From: an uncultured Bacteroidia bacterium | GTDB lineage: Bacteria; Bacteroidota; Bacteroidia; Bacteroidales; UBA932 | Direction of reading: 5' to 3' | NCBI GenBank assembly: GCA_902761655.1 | Contig: CACWLD010000020.1 | Span: 1-44,432 of the forward strand | Length of the DNA: 44,432 bases | Shown: positions 31,734 through 43,239 of the stretch, piece after piece | Layout: each line of letters begins with the position of its first letter | How positions within the stretch are numbered: the first letter of the stretch is position 1 | Made by a program: the position numbers and the translations under genes | Notes under the pieces: generated by a model | What the model saw: only the letters and a program-made list of their open reading frames with translations | Databases searched by the model: none | What the model was told of the DNA's origin: nothing

Positions 31734-34700
31734 ATGAGCAAAAACATTCTCAAAATGCTGGCAATGGCATTGATGTCATTATGCCTGTTTGCCTCCCAGT
31801 CAGCATTCGCCCAGTCAAAAGTAAAGATTTCAGGTACCGTCCTGGATCCCAACGCTGAGCCGCTGATCGGAGTCAATGTAATGGAGCAGGGTACCACCAA
31901 CGGTACAATGACCAACATTGACGGACAATGGGAGCTGGAAGTAACCCCTGGCGCTACAATCGTAGTTTCCTGCATTGGATACTACACCCAGGAAATCGTT
32001 ACTTCAGCCGGACGCACCTCCTACCCCGTCACCCTCGCAGAGGACACTACGGTCCTCGAGGAGGTTGTGGTAGTGGGCTTCGGCTCTCAGAAAAAGGTCA
32101 ACCTCACAGGTTCCGTGGCAGTAGCCACATCGGACGAGCTTGAGGCCAGGCCTGTAAACGACGTTCCAAGCGCACTGCAGGGACTTCTCCCAGGACTCCA
32201 GCTCACTCACGCCGCCGGAGACATCAACACCACAATGAACATCAGGGTCCGCGGTACCGGAACCATCGGCAGCGGATCGTCTGACGCACCTCTCGTGCTT
32301 ATCGACGGTATGGTGGGAGACATCAACACCCTCAACCCCCAGGACGTGGAGAGCATCTCCGTGCTCAAGGACGCAGCCTCGGCCTCTATCTATGGAGCAA
32401 GGGCCGCGTTCGGAGTAGTGCTGGTCACAACCAAGAAGGGAGCGGACGGCAAGGGTACTGTTTCCTATAACAACAACTTCCGTTTCTCAAGCCCTACCAT
32501 CGTTCCAAAGCCAATGGATTCCTACACCTTCGGAGTCTACTTCAACGACGCGCACAGGAATGCAGGCCAGAACCCTATCTTCACCAACGAGACCCTGCAG
32601 ATGATGCTTGACTTCCAGGCGAAGGGCGGCACCAGCAAGGGAGGATTGCTTCCTTCCATCGACGGCAAATACTGGGGCAAGCCGGGCAACGACCCTTACA
32701 CCACCGGATATGCAAACACAGACTGGTACGCAGAGCTTTACAAGGACTTCTCCTTCTCCCAGGAGCACAACGTAAGCATCAGCGGAGGCACAAGGAACAT
32801 CACGTACTATGCTTCCCTGGGCGCCCTTGACAGCGACGGCCTCATCCGTTACGGAAACGACCACACCCGCCGTATCAACCTCTCCGCCAACTTCAGCGCC
32901 GCACTTGCAAGCTGGGCAACATTCCGTTACTCAATCCGCTACGTGCGCCAGACAAAGCACACCCCTGCTACCTATATCACCAACATTTACGGTGACCTGG
33001 GCCGCCAGACCTGGCCAAACCTTCCCATCTATGACGAGAACGGATACTTCACATCCAACGGATCAGGAGGAAATATGGCACAGAGGCTTGCTGAAAGTGG
33101 ATTCAACAACACCCTGGCAGATCAGTACACCCACCAGGCATCCCTTGTACTGGAGCCTATAAAGAACTGGGTTACACACATCGAGTTCAACTTCAGGAAC
33201 AACATCAGCAACACTTACAGGATGAGCCTGCCTCTCCAGGATCACGACGTGCAGGGCAACCTTGTTCCTACAACCTCTAGCTCTTCACTGCAGAACTCAG
33301 AGAACAGGTCCGACCATTACAACTGGAACATCTATTCCGACTATACCCTTAAAGTAGCCGACGCCCATAACTTCAAGTTTATGCTCGGTTTCCAGACGGA
33401 CGAGGAAATAATCAAGGCCTTCTCCGTTAGCCGCAACGGTGTCCAGGACCCCAAGCTCCCCGTACTCAGCCTCACCACAGGCTTGAGCGGAACCGGTGCC
33501 ACTACCAATCCAAGCATCTCAGGAACCGAGAACCAGTGGTCCACAGCCGGTTTCTTTGGCCGTATCAACTACGACTACAAGGGTAAATACCTGCTTGAAG
33601 GAAACCTCCGCTATGACGGAACCTCACGTTTCCGCCAGGCCAGCCGCTGGACCTGGTCCCCTTCAATATCTGCAGGTTGGAACATAGCACAGGAAGACTT
33701 CTGGGAGCCGATCAAGGGCACCGTCAATATGCTCAAGCTCCGTGCTTCATTCGGAACACTCTCCAACCAGAACACCAGCGGATACTATCCCACTTACAGG
33801 ACAATGACCCTTGGAACCGCCAACGGAGCCTGGCTCCAGAACGGAACCCAGCCCAACACCGCCCGCGTAGGAGGCCTTATCTCAGCTTCCCTCACTTGGG
33901 AGAAGGTGGAGACCTACAACCTGGGTCTTGACTGGGGCGCCTTCAACAACCGTTTCACCGGTACCATAGAAGGATTCCAGAGGTTCACCCACGATATGGT
34001 GGGACCTGCACTTGACCTCCCTGCAACCCTTGGCCTGAGCGCTCCAAGTGCAAACAACTGCGACCTCAAGACCGTCGGTTGGGAAGTCAACTTCGCCTGG
34101 AGGGACCGCACTCCTTCAGGATTCGGATACAGCATCTCCGCCAACATCTCAGATGCAAGGACAATCATCCTCAAATACCCTGACAACACCACCCACGCCA
34201 TCAACTCTTACAACGAGGGCCACGAAATGGGAGAGATCTGGGGATTCGAGACCGTAGGAATGGCCAAGACACAGGCCGAGATGGACGCCCACCTCGCAAA
34301 GGTTGACCAGAGCGCCATCGGTTCAATGTGGGGCGCCGGTGACATAATGTACGCAGACCTCAACGGTGACGGAAAGCTCACCCGCGGCGCACAGACACTG
34401 GAAGACCACGGAGACCTCAAGGTTATCGGTATCAACGCACAGCACTACTTCTTTGGAGTCAACCTTCAGGCAGATTACAAGGGCTTTGACGTAAGGGCCC
34501 TCCTCCAGGGCGTTCTCCAGAACGACATCTTCATCTCCAACCAGAGCTTCTGGGGCGTTGTATCCTGGATATGGAACTCCTGCGCATTCCGCGAGCACGG
34601 AGACTACTTCCGCGCAGAGCCTACCGGACTTCCGGGACACGAGATTCCTGCCAACACGGACGCCTACTATCCAAGGCCTCTGTCCAACTCCGGCAAGAAC

Positions 34701-34958
34701 CAGCAGACCCAGACCAAGTACCTCCAGGATGCTTCTTACATCCGTCTTAAGAACCTCCAGCTTGGTTACACCATCCCTCAGCACATCACCAGCAAGATTG
34801 GCCTGTCAAGGGCACGCGCTTTCGCCTCCATAGACAACCTGTGGACCGGAACCAAGCTCAACAAGCTCTTCGATCCTGAGACCGTACGCGGCGGACAGGG
34901 AGGAAACGCCTATCCTCTTTCACGTACACTTTCATTCGGTGTTTCTCTTACGTTCTAA
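31734..34958 (+). CDS. SusC/RagA-type TonB-linked outer-membrane transporter
   Basis: 1074 residues. A signal peptide (to 'SAFAQ', ~27) is followed by a carboxypeptidase-regulatory-like beta domain (~30-110, 'VSGTVLD'-type start 'ISGTVLDPNAEPLIGVNV'), a TonB box region (LEEVVVVGFGSQKK), a plug (~120-230, with 'IRVRGTGTIG', 'PLVLIDGM', 'GARAAFGVVLVTTKKG') and a 22-strand-type barrel ending in the terminal aromatic (SLTF). It imports oligosaccharides across the outer membrane with TonB energy. susD follows 18 nt downstream. No ECF-type N-terminal extension is present, so it is not a signalling transducer. Confidence 0.97.
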   Translation: MSKNILKMLAMALMSLCLFASQSAFAQSKVKISGTVLDPNAEPLIGVNVMEQGTTNGTMTNIDGQWELEVTPGATIVVSCIGYYTQEIVTSAGRTSYPVTLAEDTTVLEEVVVVGFGSQKKVNLTGSVAVATSDELEARPVNDVPSALQGLLPGLQLTHAAGDINTTMNIRVRGTGTIGSGSSDAPLVLIDGMVGDINTLNPQDVESISVLKDAASASIYGARAAFGVVLVTTKKGADGKGTVSYNNNFRFSSPTIVPKPMDSYTFGVYFNDAHRNAGQNPIFTNETLQMMLDFQAKGGTSKGGLLPSIDGKYWGKPGNDPYTTGYANTDWYAELYKDFSFSQEHNVSISGGTRNITYYASLGALDSDGLIRYGNDHTRRINLSANFSAALASWATFRYSIRYVRQTKHTPATYITNIYGDLGRQTWPNLPIYDENGYFTSNGSGGNMAQRLAESGFNNTLADQYTHQASLVLEPIKNWVTHIEFNFRNNISNTYRMSLPLQDHDVQGNLVPTTSSSSLQNSENRSDHYNWNIYSDYTLKVADAHNFKFMLGFQTDEEIIKAFSVSRNGVQDPKLPVLSLTTGLSGTGATTNPSISGTENQWSTAGFFGRINYDYKGKYLLEGNLRYDGTSRFRQASRWTWSPSISAGWNIAQEDFWEPIKGTVNMLKLRASFGTLSNQNTSGYYPTYRTMTLGTANGAWLQNGTQPNTARVGGLISASLTWEKVETYNLGLDWGAFNNRFTGTIEGFQRFTHDMVGPALDLPATLGLSAPSANNCDLKTVGWEVNFAWRDRTPSGFGYSISANISDARTIILKYPDNTTHAINSYNEGHEMGEIWGFETVGMAKTQAEMDAHLAKVDQSAIGSMWGAGDIMYADLNGDGKLTRGAQTLEDHGDLKVIGINAQHYFFGVNLQADYKGFDVRALLQGVLQNDIFISNQSFWGVVSWIWNSCAFREHGDYFRAEPTGLPGHEIPANTDAYYPRPLSNSGKNQQTQTKYLQDASYIRLKNLQLGYTIPQHITSKIGLSRARAFASIDNLWTGTKLNKLFDPETVRGGQGGNAYPLSRTLSFGVSLTF

Positions 34959-34976
34959 TCTTAAAGCACGATCGAT

Positions 34977-36992
34977 ATGAAAAATATATTCAGCAAAATA
35001 TTACTTGCATCGGCAACAATCCTTGCCTTTGCGGCGTGCGATCCATTCCTGAACAGGGAGCCAATGTCCCAGATCTCTCCTGAAGGCTATTATTCTTCCG
35101 ATGCACAGGTCAATGCGTCCCTCATAAGGGAATACGCCAACATCCTTCCGGGAAACTCAGGAGGATACGGATATCTGGGCAACGACGTGGACACCGACAA
35201 CCAGATGGATGCCGGAATGGACAACAAGTTCCTCAACGGTATGTGGAAGGTTCCTAACAGCAGCAGCAACTGGAGCTTCACCGCACTGTACTATGTAAAC
35301 TATATCCTGGAGCAGGTCGTACCCAAGTTCGAGGAGGGCAAGATCACAGGAAACCAGGACAACATCAAGCACTATATAGGAGAAACCTATTTCCTGCGTG
35401 CTTACTACTATTACACAAAACTCACCCGCTACGGAGACTACCCTATCATCAAGGAATGCCTTCCTGACGATATGGAGGTCCTCCGCGAGGCCAGCAAGCG
35501 CGCGCCCCAGAACGAGGTTGCACGTTTCATACTGGAAGACCTGGACAAGGCCGTCAGCCTTATGGGCAACCTGAACCTTGGAACCACCCGCATCAACAAA
35601 GACGCCGCCCTCATACTCAAATCCAGGGTCGCTCTCTTTGAGGGTACCTGGCTCAAGTACCACAAGGGCACTGCTATGGTTCCGGGAGGCCCCGAGTGGC
35701 CGGGCGGATCCAGCTACACATATCCTTCAGGCAGCATAGACGCAGAATCATCCTGGTTCCTGAACCAGGCCGCAGCCGCTGCCAAGGAAGTGGCTGACAA
35801 GTATGTGGACAGGCTCACTGACAATACAGGTGTGATGCAGCAGGCGGAGAACGAGACCCCGAACCCTTACTACAATATGTTCGCTTCAGTTGACCTGAAC
35901 GGATTCCCTGAGGTTGTTATGTGGCGTCAGTACTCCATTACTTACTCAACCCACTCCGTGCCGCAGGCCGCAGGCCGTGGAAACTATCTGCTCGGACTCA
36001 CCCGCGGATATGTTCAGAACTTCCTGATGCTTGACGGAAGCCCCATCTACACCCACGGAACATATGCCGACGGCGACGGATACTATATGGGAGACAAGAC
36101 CCTGGCCGATGTCAAGAAGAACAGGGACACCCGTCTTTCCATATTCCTCAAGGCCCCGGGAGAGAAGAACGTATGCTATAACATTGGCGACCCCAGAGGA
36201 ACCGAGGTTGTAGTTACCGAGCCTTATCCTACGATCACCCTGGGAGACTCCGAGCGTGGATACACCACGGGATACGCCCTTCACAAGGGAGGCGCGCTTG
36301 ACTGTAACCATTATGCCAACTACGGAGGCTACACCGGAGCCATTACCTTCCGTGCCGTGGAGGCGCTCCTGAACTATATGGAGGCAAGCTATGAGATAAG
36401 CGGAAACGTTGACGCGACAGCCGACAAGTACTGGAGAGCCATCCGCAAGAGGGCTAAGGTGAACGAGGATTATATGAACACCGTCAGCCTCACCGATATG
36501 GCCAAGGAAGGCGAATTCGACTGGGGTGCATACAGCGCCGGAAAGCTGATGACCGACAAGGTCCTCTACAACATCCGCCGCGAGCGCCGCACCGAACTCC
36601 TCTCCGAGGGATTCCGCAACGACGACCTCCGCAGATGGAAGTCTTACGACTGTCTGCTTGACGGAGGCCCGCTTGCAGGATTCCAGCCTGAGGGAATCCA
36701 CCTCTGGAACACTCCTATGGAGGCCTGGTACGGAGACTCCCTCATCGAAGGACCGGACAACCCCAAGGCAAATGTTTCCGGAAGGGTCAACAGCGAGTAC
36801 CTCAGGGTATTCCAGACCGTACGTACGGAGAATGGCTATGACGGATGCCACTGGCACCTCGCCCACTACTTCGACCCTATCCCCGTAAGTGAAATCCTCC
36901 TCAACTCAGAGGACGGCGTAACAGTCTCCTCTTCTACCATTTACCAGAACCCTTACTGGCCGGTAGAGGCGGACCTGAGCGCCATCAAGTAA
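34977..36992 (+). CDS. SusD/RagB-type surface glycan-binding lipoprotein
   Basis: 671 residues, somewhat long for the family. The lipobox Cys is residue 21 ('FAACDPFLNREP'), followed by the classic 'SPEGYYSSDAQVNASL' helix start, TPR-like helices ('GETYFLRAYYYYTKLTRYGDYPII') and the C-terminal block 'NIRRERRTELLSEGFRNDDLRRWK' (shown in part). It caps the SusC barrel and captures the polysaccharide at the cell surface. It is paired with the SusC gene just upstream; a terminator-like hairpin follows. Confidence 0.97.
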   Translation: MKNIFSKILLASATILAFAACDPFLNREPMSQISPEGYYSSDAQVNASLIREYANILPGNSGGYGYLGNDVDTDNQMDAGMDNKFLNGMWKVPNSSSNWSFTALYYVNYILEQVVPKFEEGKITGNQDNIKHYIGETYFLRAYYYYTKLTRYGDYPIIKECLPDDMEVLREASKRAPQNEVARFILEDLDKAVSLMGNLNLGTTRINKDAALILKSRVALFEGTWLKYHKGTAMVPGGPEWPGGSSYTYPSGSIDAESSWFLNQAAAAAKEVADKYVDRLTDNTGVMQQAENETPNPYYNMFASVDLNGFPEVVMWRQYSITYSTHSVPQAAGRGNYLLGLTRGYVQNFLMLDGSPIYTHGTYADGDGYYMGDKTLADVKKNRDTRLSIFLKAPGEKNVCYNIGDPRGTEVVVTEPYPTITLGDSERGYTTGYALHKGGALDCNHYANYGGYTGAITFRAVEALLNYMEASYEISGNVDATADKYWRAIRKRAKVNEDYMNTVSLTDMAKEGEFDWGAYSAGKLMTDKVLYNIRRERRTELLSEGFRNDDLRRWKSYDCLLDGGPLAGFQPEGIHLWNTPMEAWYGDSLIEGPDNPKANVSGRVNSEYLRVFQTVRTENGYDGCHWHLAHYFDPIPVSEILLNSEDGVTVSSSTIYQNPYWPVEADLSAIK

Positions 36993-37007
36993 TTCGCCAT
37001 TTATTAT

Positions 37008-37055
37008 CAAGGAAAGGCTCCGCCCTTATGCGGCGGCGCCTTTTCCTTGTTTTTC
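37008..37055 (+). terminator. Terminator-like hairpin between susD and GH16
   Basis: The arm starting CAAGGAAAGGC pairs with GCCTTTTCCTTG across an inner CCGCC/GGCGG stem with small bulges; TTTTTC follows. Read-through past it would be needed for the GH16 and GH2 genes, or they have their own promoter. A 16-bp perfect palindrome (37067-37082) followed by CTTTTT lies just beyond. Confidence 0.6.
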
Positions 37056-37108
37056 TTACAAAATAATCCTATCTTGATAGGACTTTTTGCACTTCAATCA
37101 TCCCACTG

Positions 37109-38023
37109 ATGTCCAAGAGTATCCGTACAATATGGCTGGCGGCCTTTTCCCTTCTGTCCCTGACAGGATGCAAGGAGAAGGTCTCTGAATTCGCGCCCCT
37201 GCCCAAAGGCTCCGCCGTCACCCAATATGACGGGATGAGCCTTGTCTGGCACGACGAGTTTGACATAGACGGACGCCCCGGTCCGGACTGGAGCTACGAG
37301 AAAGGCTTCGTCAGGAACCAGGAGCATCAGTGGTATCAGGAGGACAACTGTTTCGTGGAAGGCGGAGCCCTTGTCATAGAGGCCCGCCAGGAAACGGTTC
37401 CCAACCCTGATTACAGCCCGGAGGCGTCGCCAAGGGATTGGAAACGCTCAAGAGAATACGCCGGGTACACATCCGGCAGCATAAACACAAGACGCAGTTT
37501 CACGTTCAAATACGGCAAACTTGAAGTGCGGGCCAAGATCTCCACGGAGAAGGGTTCCTGGCCTGCCATATGGTTGCTTGGCAACCAGTGGGGCTGGCCA
37601 CAGGGAGGAGAGATAGACGTAATGGAGTACTATCTCTACCGGGACACCCCCACAATCCTGGCCAACGTCGCCTGGGGGAATGAAAGGGGCGGAGCGGAAT
37701 GGCGCTCATCCTACCATCCCCTGGCCCGTTTCCTTGAAAAGGACCCTCAATGGGTGGAGAAGTTCCATATATGGACAATGGACTGGACGCCTGAGGAGAT
37801 AGTCCTCAGCCTTGACGGAGAGGTCCTCAACAGGGTCAGCCTGTCGGAAACGGTAAACGGAGGTTTCAGGGGCAACACTGAAAATCCTTTCAACAACACA
37901 TACGAAGATTTTGCAGATTACATCCTGCTGAATTACGCCATTGGCGGCCAGAACGGAGGAGACCCCGACGGGTCCCGGTGGCCGCAGCGCTATTATGTAG
38001 ATTATGTTCGGGTATATCAATAA
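37109..38023 (+). CDS. GH16 glycoside hydrolase lipoprotein
   Basis: 304 residues with lipobox Cys21 ('LSLTGCKEK'). The beta-jelly-roll carries the GH16 active site E-I-D-V-M-E with Glu168, Asp170 and Glu173, in the bulged form seen in laminarinase-type and related subfamilies. Early motifs 'LVWHDEFD' and 'GFVRNQEHQWY' are typical. GH16 enzymes are retaining endo-hydrolases of beta-1,3/1,4-glucans or beta-galactans; some gut Bacteroidales members with similar features attack poly-LacNAc on O-glycans, so the substrate is left open. It sits between susD and the GH2 gene as part of the locus core. Confidence 0.93.
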   Translation: MSKSIRTIWLAAFSLLSLTGCKEKVSEFAPLPKGSAVTQYDGMSLVWHDEFDIDGRPGPDWSYEKGFVRNQEHQWYQEDNCFVEGGALVIEARQETVPNPDYSPEASPRDWKRSREYAGYTSGSINTRRSFTFKYGKLEVRAKISTEKGSWPAIWLLGNQWGWPQGGEIDVMEYYLYRDTPTILANVAWGNERGGAEWRSSYHPLARFLEKDPQWVEKFHIWTMDWTPEEIVLSLDGEVLNRVSLSETVNGGFRGNTENPFNNTYEDFADYILLNYAIGGQNGGDPDGSRWPQRYYVDYVRVYQ

Positions 38024-38039
38024 CAAACACTAATAATAA

Positions 38040-41204
<3,165 letters not shown>

Positions 41205-41221
41205 GCATATTACAGCAACAC

Positions 41222-41256
41222 AAAAAAAAGCCGGCGTCTACACGTCGGCTTTTTTG
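41222..41256. terminator. Bidirectional rho-independent terminator
   Basis: A stem of AGCCGGCGT with ACGTCGGCT (one G-T pair, loop CTAC) is flanked by an A-tract on the left and a T-tract on the right. It can end both the plus-strand SusC-GH2 transcript and the minus-strand small secreted protein gene. Confidence 0.85.
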
Positions 41257-41276
41257 ATGTGGAGCCCAAATGGGCA

Positions 41277-41654
41277 CTAGAAGCCGCCAAAGCCGCCTCC
41301 TCCAAACTGCTCCATCATCTTACGCTGATCCTCCTCGTACTTCTTGTACTGGTCCTCGGTAAGAACGCTCTTGAGGAAATCGGTCTGTGCCTTCTGCCTC
41401 TTCTGGAATGCCTCCATGTCAAATCCGCCAAAGCCGCCGCCCTGGCCCTGTGACATCTGAGCTGTCATTTCCTTAACGTCCTTTACGAAGTAATCAACGA
41501 TCTTCTTGTACTGACCGTCATCTACCTTGCAAACCTCTTTGATGCGGTCTGCCTGCATCTTTGCGATGTCCTCCGGATTGAACTGTCCGAATCCCTGTGC
41601 AAAGGCGCCGGTAGTCATAATAAGGGCTGCGAGCCCGATCAAAAACTTTCTCAT
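41277..41654 (-). CDS. Small secreted Gly/Phe-rich protein, Spy/CpxP-like pattern
   Basis: 125 residues with a signal peptide (MRKFLIGLAALIMTTGAFA). The mature protein is mostly helical and charged. Near residue 100 a 'LTEDQYKKYEEDQRKMM' stretch resembles the LTxxQ motif of periplasmic Spy/CpxP-type chaperones. Two glycine-rich patches (QGQGGGFGGF and the C-terminal FGGGGFGGF) flank it. A periplasmic chaperone or stress protein is possible but unproven. It is monocistronic, bounded by the terminator and divergent from the carboxylesterase gene. Confidence 0.75.
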   Translation of the reverse strand: MRKFLIGLAALIMTTGAFAQGFGQFNPEDIAKMQADRIKEVCKVDDGQYKKIVDYFVKDVKEMTAQMSQGQGGGFGGFDMEAFQKRQKAQTDFLKSVLTEDQYKKYEEDQRKMMEQFGGGGFGGF

Positions 41655-41795
41655 AGAAGATAATTATAAAGTGTTTTTAAAAAACGTTACTGGTCTTTAG
41701 ACACATTTCAGACCAAGAGGTAAAAAAAATCTTTTTAAAAATTTCTATATTCGTATAAGAAACTTTTTGATAACAATTCTAAATACTTGATAATT

Positions 41796-43232
41796 ATGCG
41801 CAAATCATTACTGGCAATTGCCATCCTGGCGGCAGCGCTAACGGGATGCAAAACAAAGAATCCGGTCCTGACCATTGAAGGAGGACAGATACAGGGCGTA
41901 GAAACCTCTGTCAAAGGGGTATACGTTTACAAGGGAGTTCCTTTTGCAGCGCCACCTGTTGGTGATTTGCGTTGGAAAGAACCTCAGCCCGTAATTCCCT
42001 GGCAGGGAGTGAAGGTTGCCGACACCTTCAGCGCCGGAGCCGTACAGTCTCCGCACGATTCTTCCAACCCCTGGACCAGCGAGTTCTATATGACAGACCC
42101 TGAATTCAGCGAGGACTGCCTTTACCTGAACGTATGGACACCCGCACCGGGCCAGACGGACAAGAAACTCCCCGTGGCAATGTGGATTCACGGAGGCGGC
42201 TACACCGGAGGCTGGAGCTGGGAGCCCGAGTTCGACGGAAAAGTATGGGCACAGAAGGGCGTAGTGATGGTTACGATCAACTACCGCCTTGGCATCTTCG
42301 GTTTCCTGACCCATCCCTTGCTGGCTGCTGAAAGCCCTCACGGGGTATCTGGCAACTATGGAATCCTGGATCAGATTGCAGCCCTTAAGTGGATTGCAAA
42401 CAACATTGAGCAGTTTGGCGGCGATCCGGACAATATAACAATCCTTGGCCAGAGCGCAGGCGCAGGAAGCGTGAAGACACTGTGCGAATCACCTCTCACC
42501 GGGAACCTCATCAAGAAGGCAATCATCCAGAGCGGAGGCGGCGTAAGCGAGCCGCGCCCTGCAGGCGCGCAGCAGCCGCCGCAGGGCTTCAATATGCCCG
42601 CGGCGCCCACAGTGCAGGAGATCTTCGAGTGGGCCGGCTACGACACGCTTGAAAAGATGCGCGCCGCATCAACGGAGGACATCTTTACTCTGGCTTCAAG
42701 GTACAGCCAGGCCACAGGAAGACGCGCCAACCTGAGCACAAGGCCCAACATTGACAATTATGTCTCTACCAAGAGCTTTGACGCAGCAGCATTTGACGGC
42801 ACAATCAAGAACATCCCGTATATGATTGGATATACCAGAGACGATATGGGCAACGGCAGCCCCCAGGGTGCCATAGACCTGTTCTGCAGCCTTCGCAACA
42901 AGGCCGGCAAACCCGTCTACGCATATCAGTTCGCCCGTCCCCTTCCGGACGACGCCGCAGGCTCTCACGATATGAAGGGCGCTTTCCACTCCTCAGAGCT
43001 CTGGTTTATGTTCAAGTCTCTTGACCACAGTGACAGGCCGTTCACCCAGGGAGACTGGGAACTTGCAGAAAGGATCATCACCCACTGGACCAACTTTGCA
43101 AAGACAGGAGACCCCGGCAACGGCTGGAAAGCCTTCACCCAGGATGCTCCTGACTATATGGTATTCAAAGTGAGCGAGGACGAAAAGAAAGATGCCTCCG
43201 CTATGGGCAAGCCGGTAGCAAGAGGCATATAG
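41796..43232 (+). CDS. Type-B carboxylesterase lipoprotein
   Basis: Start at the ATG at 41796, which gives a lipoprotein signal (LAAALTGC, Cys18). About 478 residues. The family features are 'YKGVPFAAPPVGDLRWK', the oxyanion region 'WIHGGGYTGG', the nucleophile elbow 'GQSAGAGSV' and a C-terminal 'GAFHSSELWFMF' with the catalytic His. Family enzymes hydrolyse many carboxylic esters; anchored in the envelope here it may deacylate glycan fragments, an inference from the esterase-rich surroundings. A weak -7-like TATATTCG lies at 41746-41753. Confidence 0.93.
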   Translation: MRKSLLAIAILAAALTGCKTKNPVLTIEGGQIQGVETSVKGVYVYKGVPFAAPPVGDLRWKEPQPVIPWQGVKVADTFSAGAVQSPHDSSNPWTSEFYMTDPEFSEDCLYLNVWTPAPGQTDKKLPVAMWIHGGGYTGGWSWEPEFDGKVWAQKGVVMVTINYRLGIFGFLTHPLLAAESPHGVSGNYGILDQIAALKWIANNIEQFGGDPDNITILGQSAGAGSVKTLCESPLTGNLIKKAIIQSGGGVSEPRPAGAQQPPQGFNMPAAPTVQEIFEWAGYDTLEKMRAASTEDIFTLASRYSQATGRRANLSTRPNIDNYVSTKSFDAAAFDGTIKNIPYMIGYTRDDMGNGSPQGAIDLFCSLRNKAGKPVYAYQFARPLPDDAAGSHDMKGAFHSSELWFMFKSLDHSDRPFTQGDWELAERIITHWTNFAKTGDPGNGWKAFTQDAPDYMVFKVSEDEKKDASAMGKPVARGI

Positions 43233-43239
43233 CAGGCGT

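Noticed and set aside
31734-34958. SusC as a TonB-dependent signal transducer
   Set aside because: No extra N-terminal signalling domain and no ECF sigma/anti-sigma genes adjacent.
35946-36866. 306-residue minus-strand frame inside susD
   Set aside because: Shadow of the SusD gene; low-complexity Val/Gly-rich translation.
41222-41256. Possible riboswitch or small RNA at the hairpin after GH2
   Set aside because: Simple stem with A- and T-tracts on both sides fits a bidirectional terminator better.
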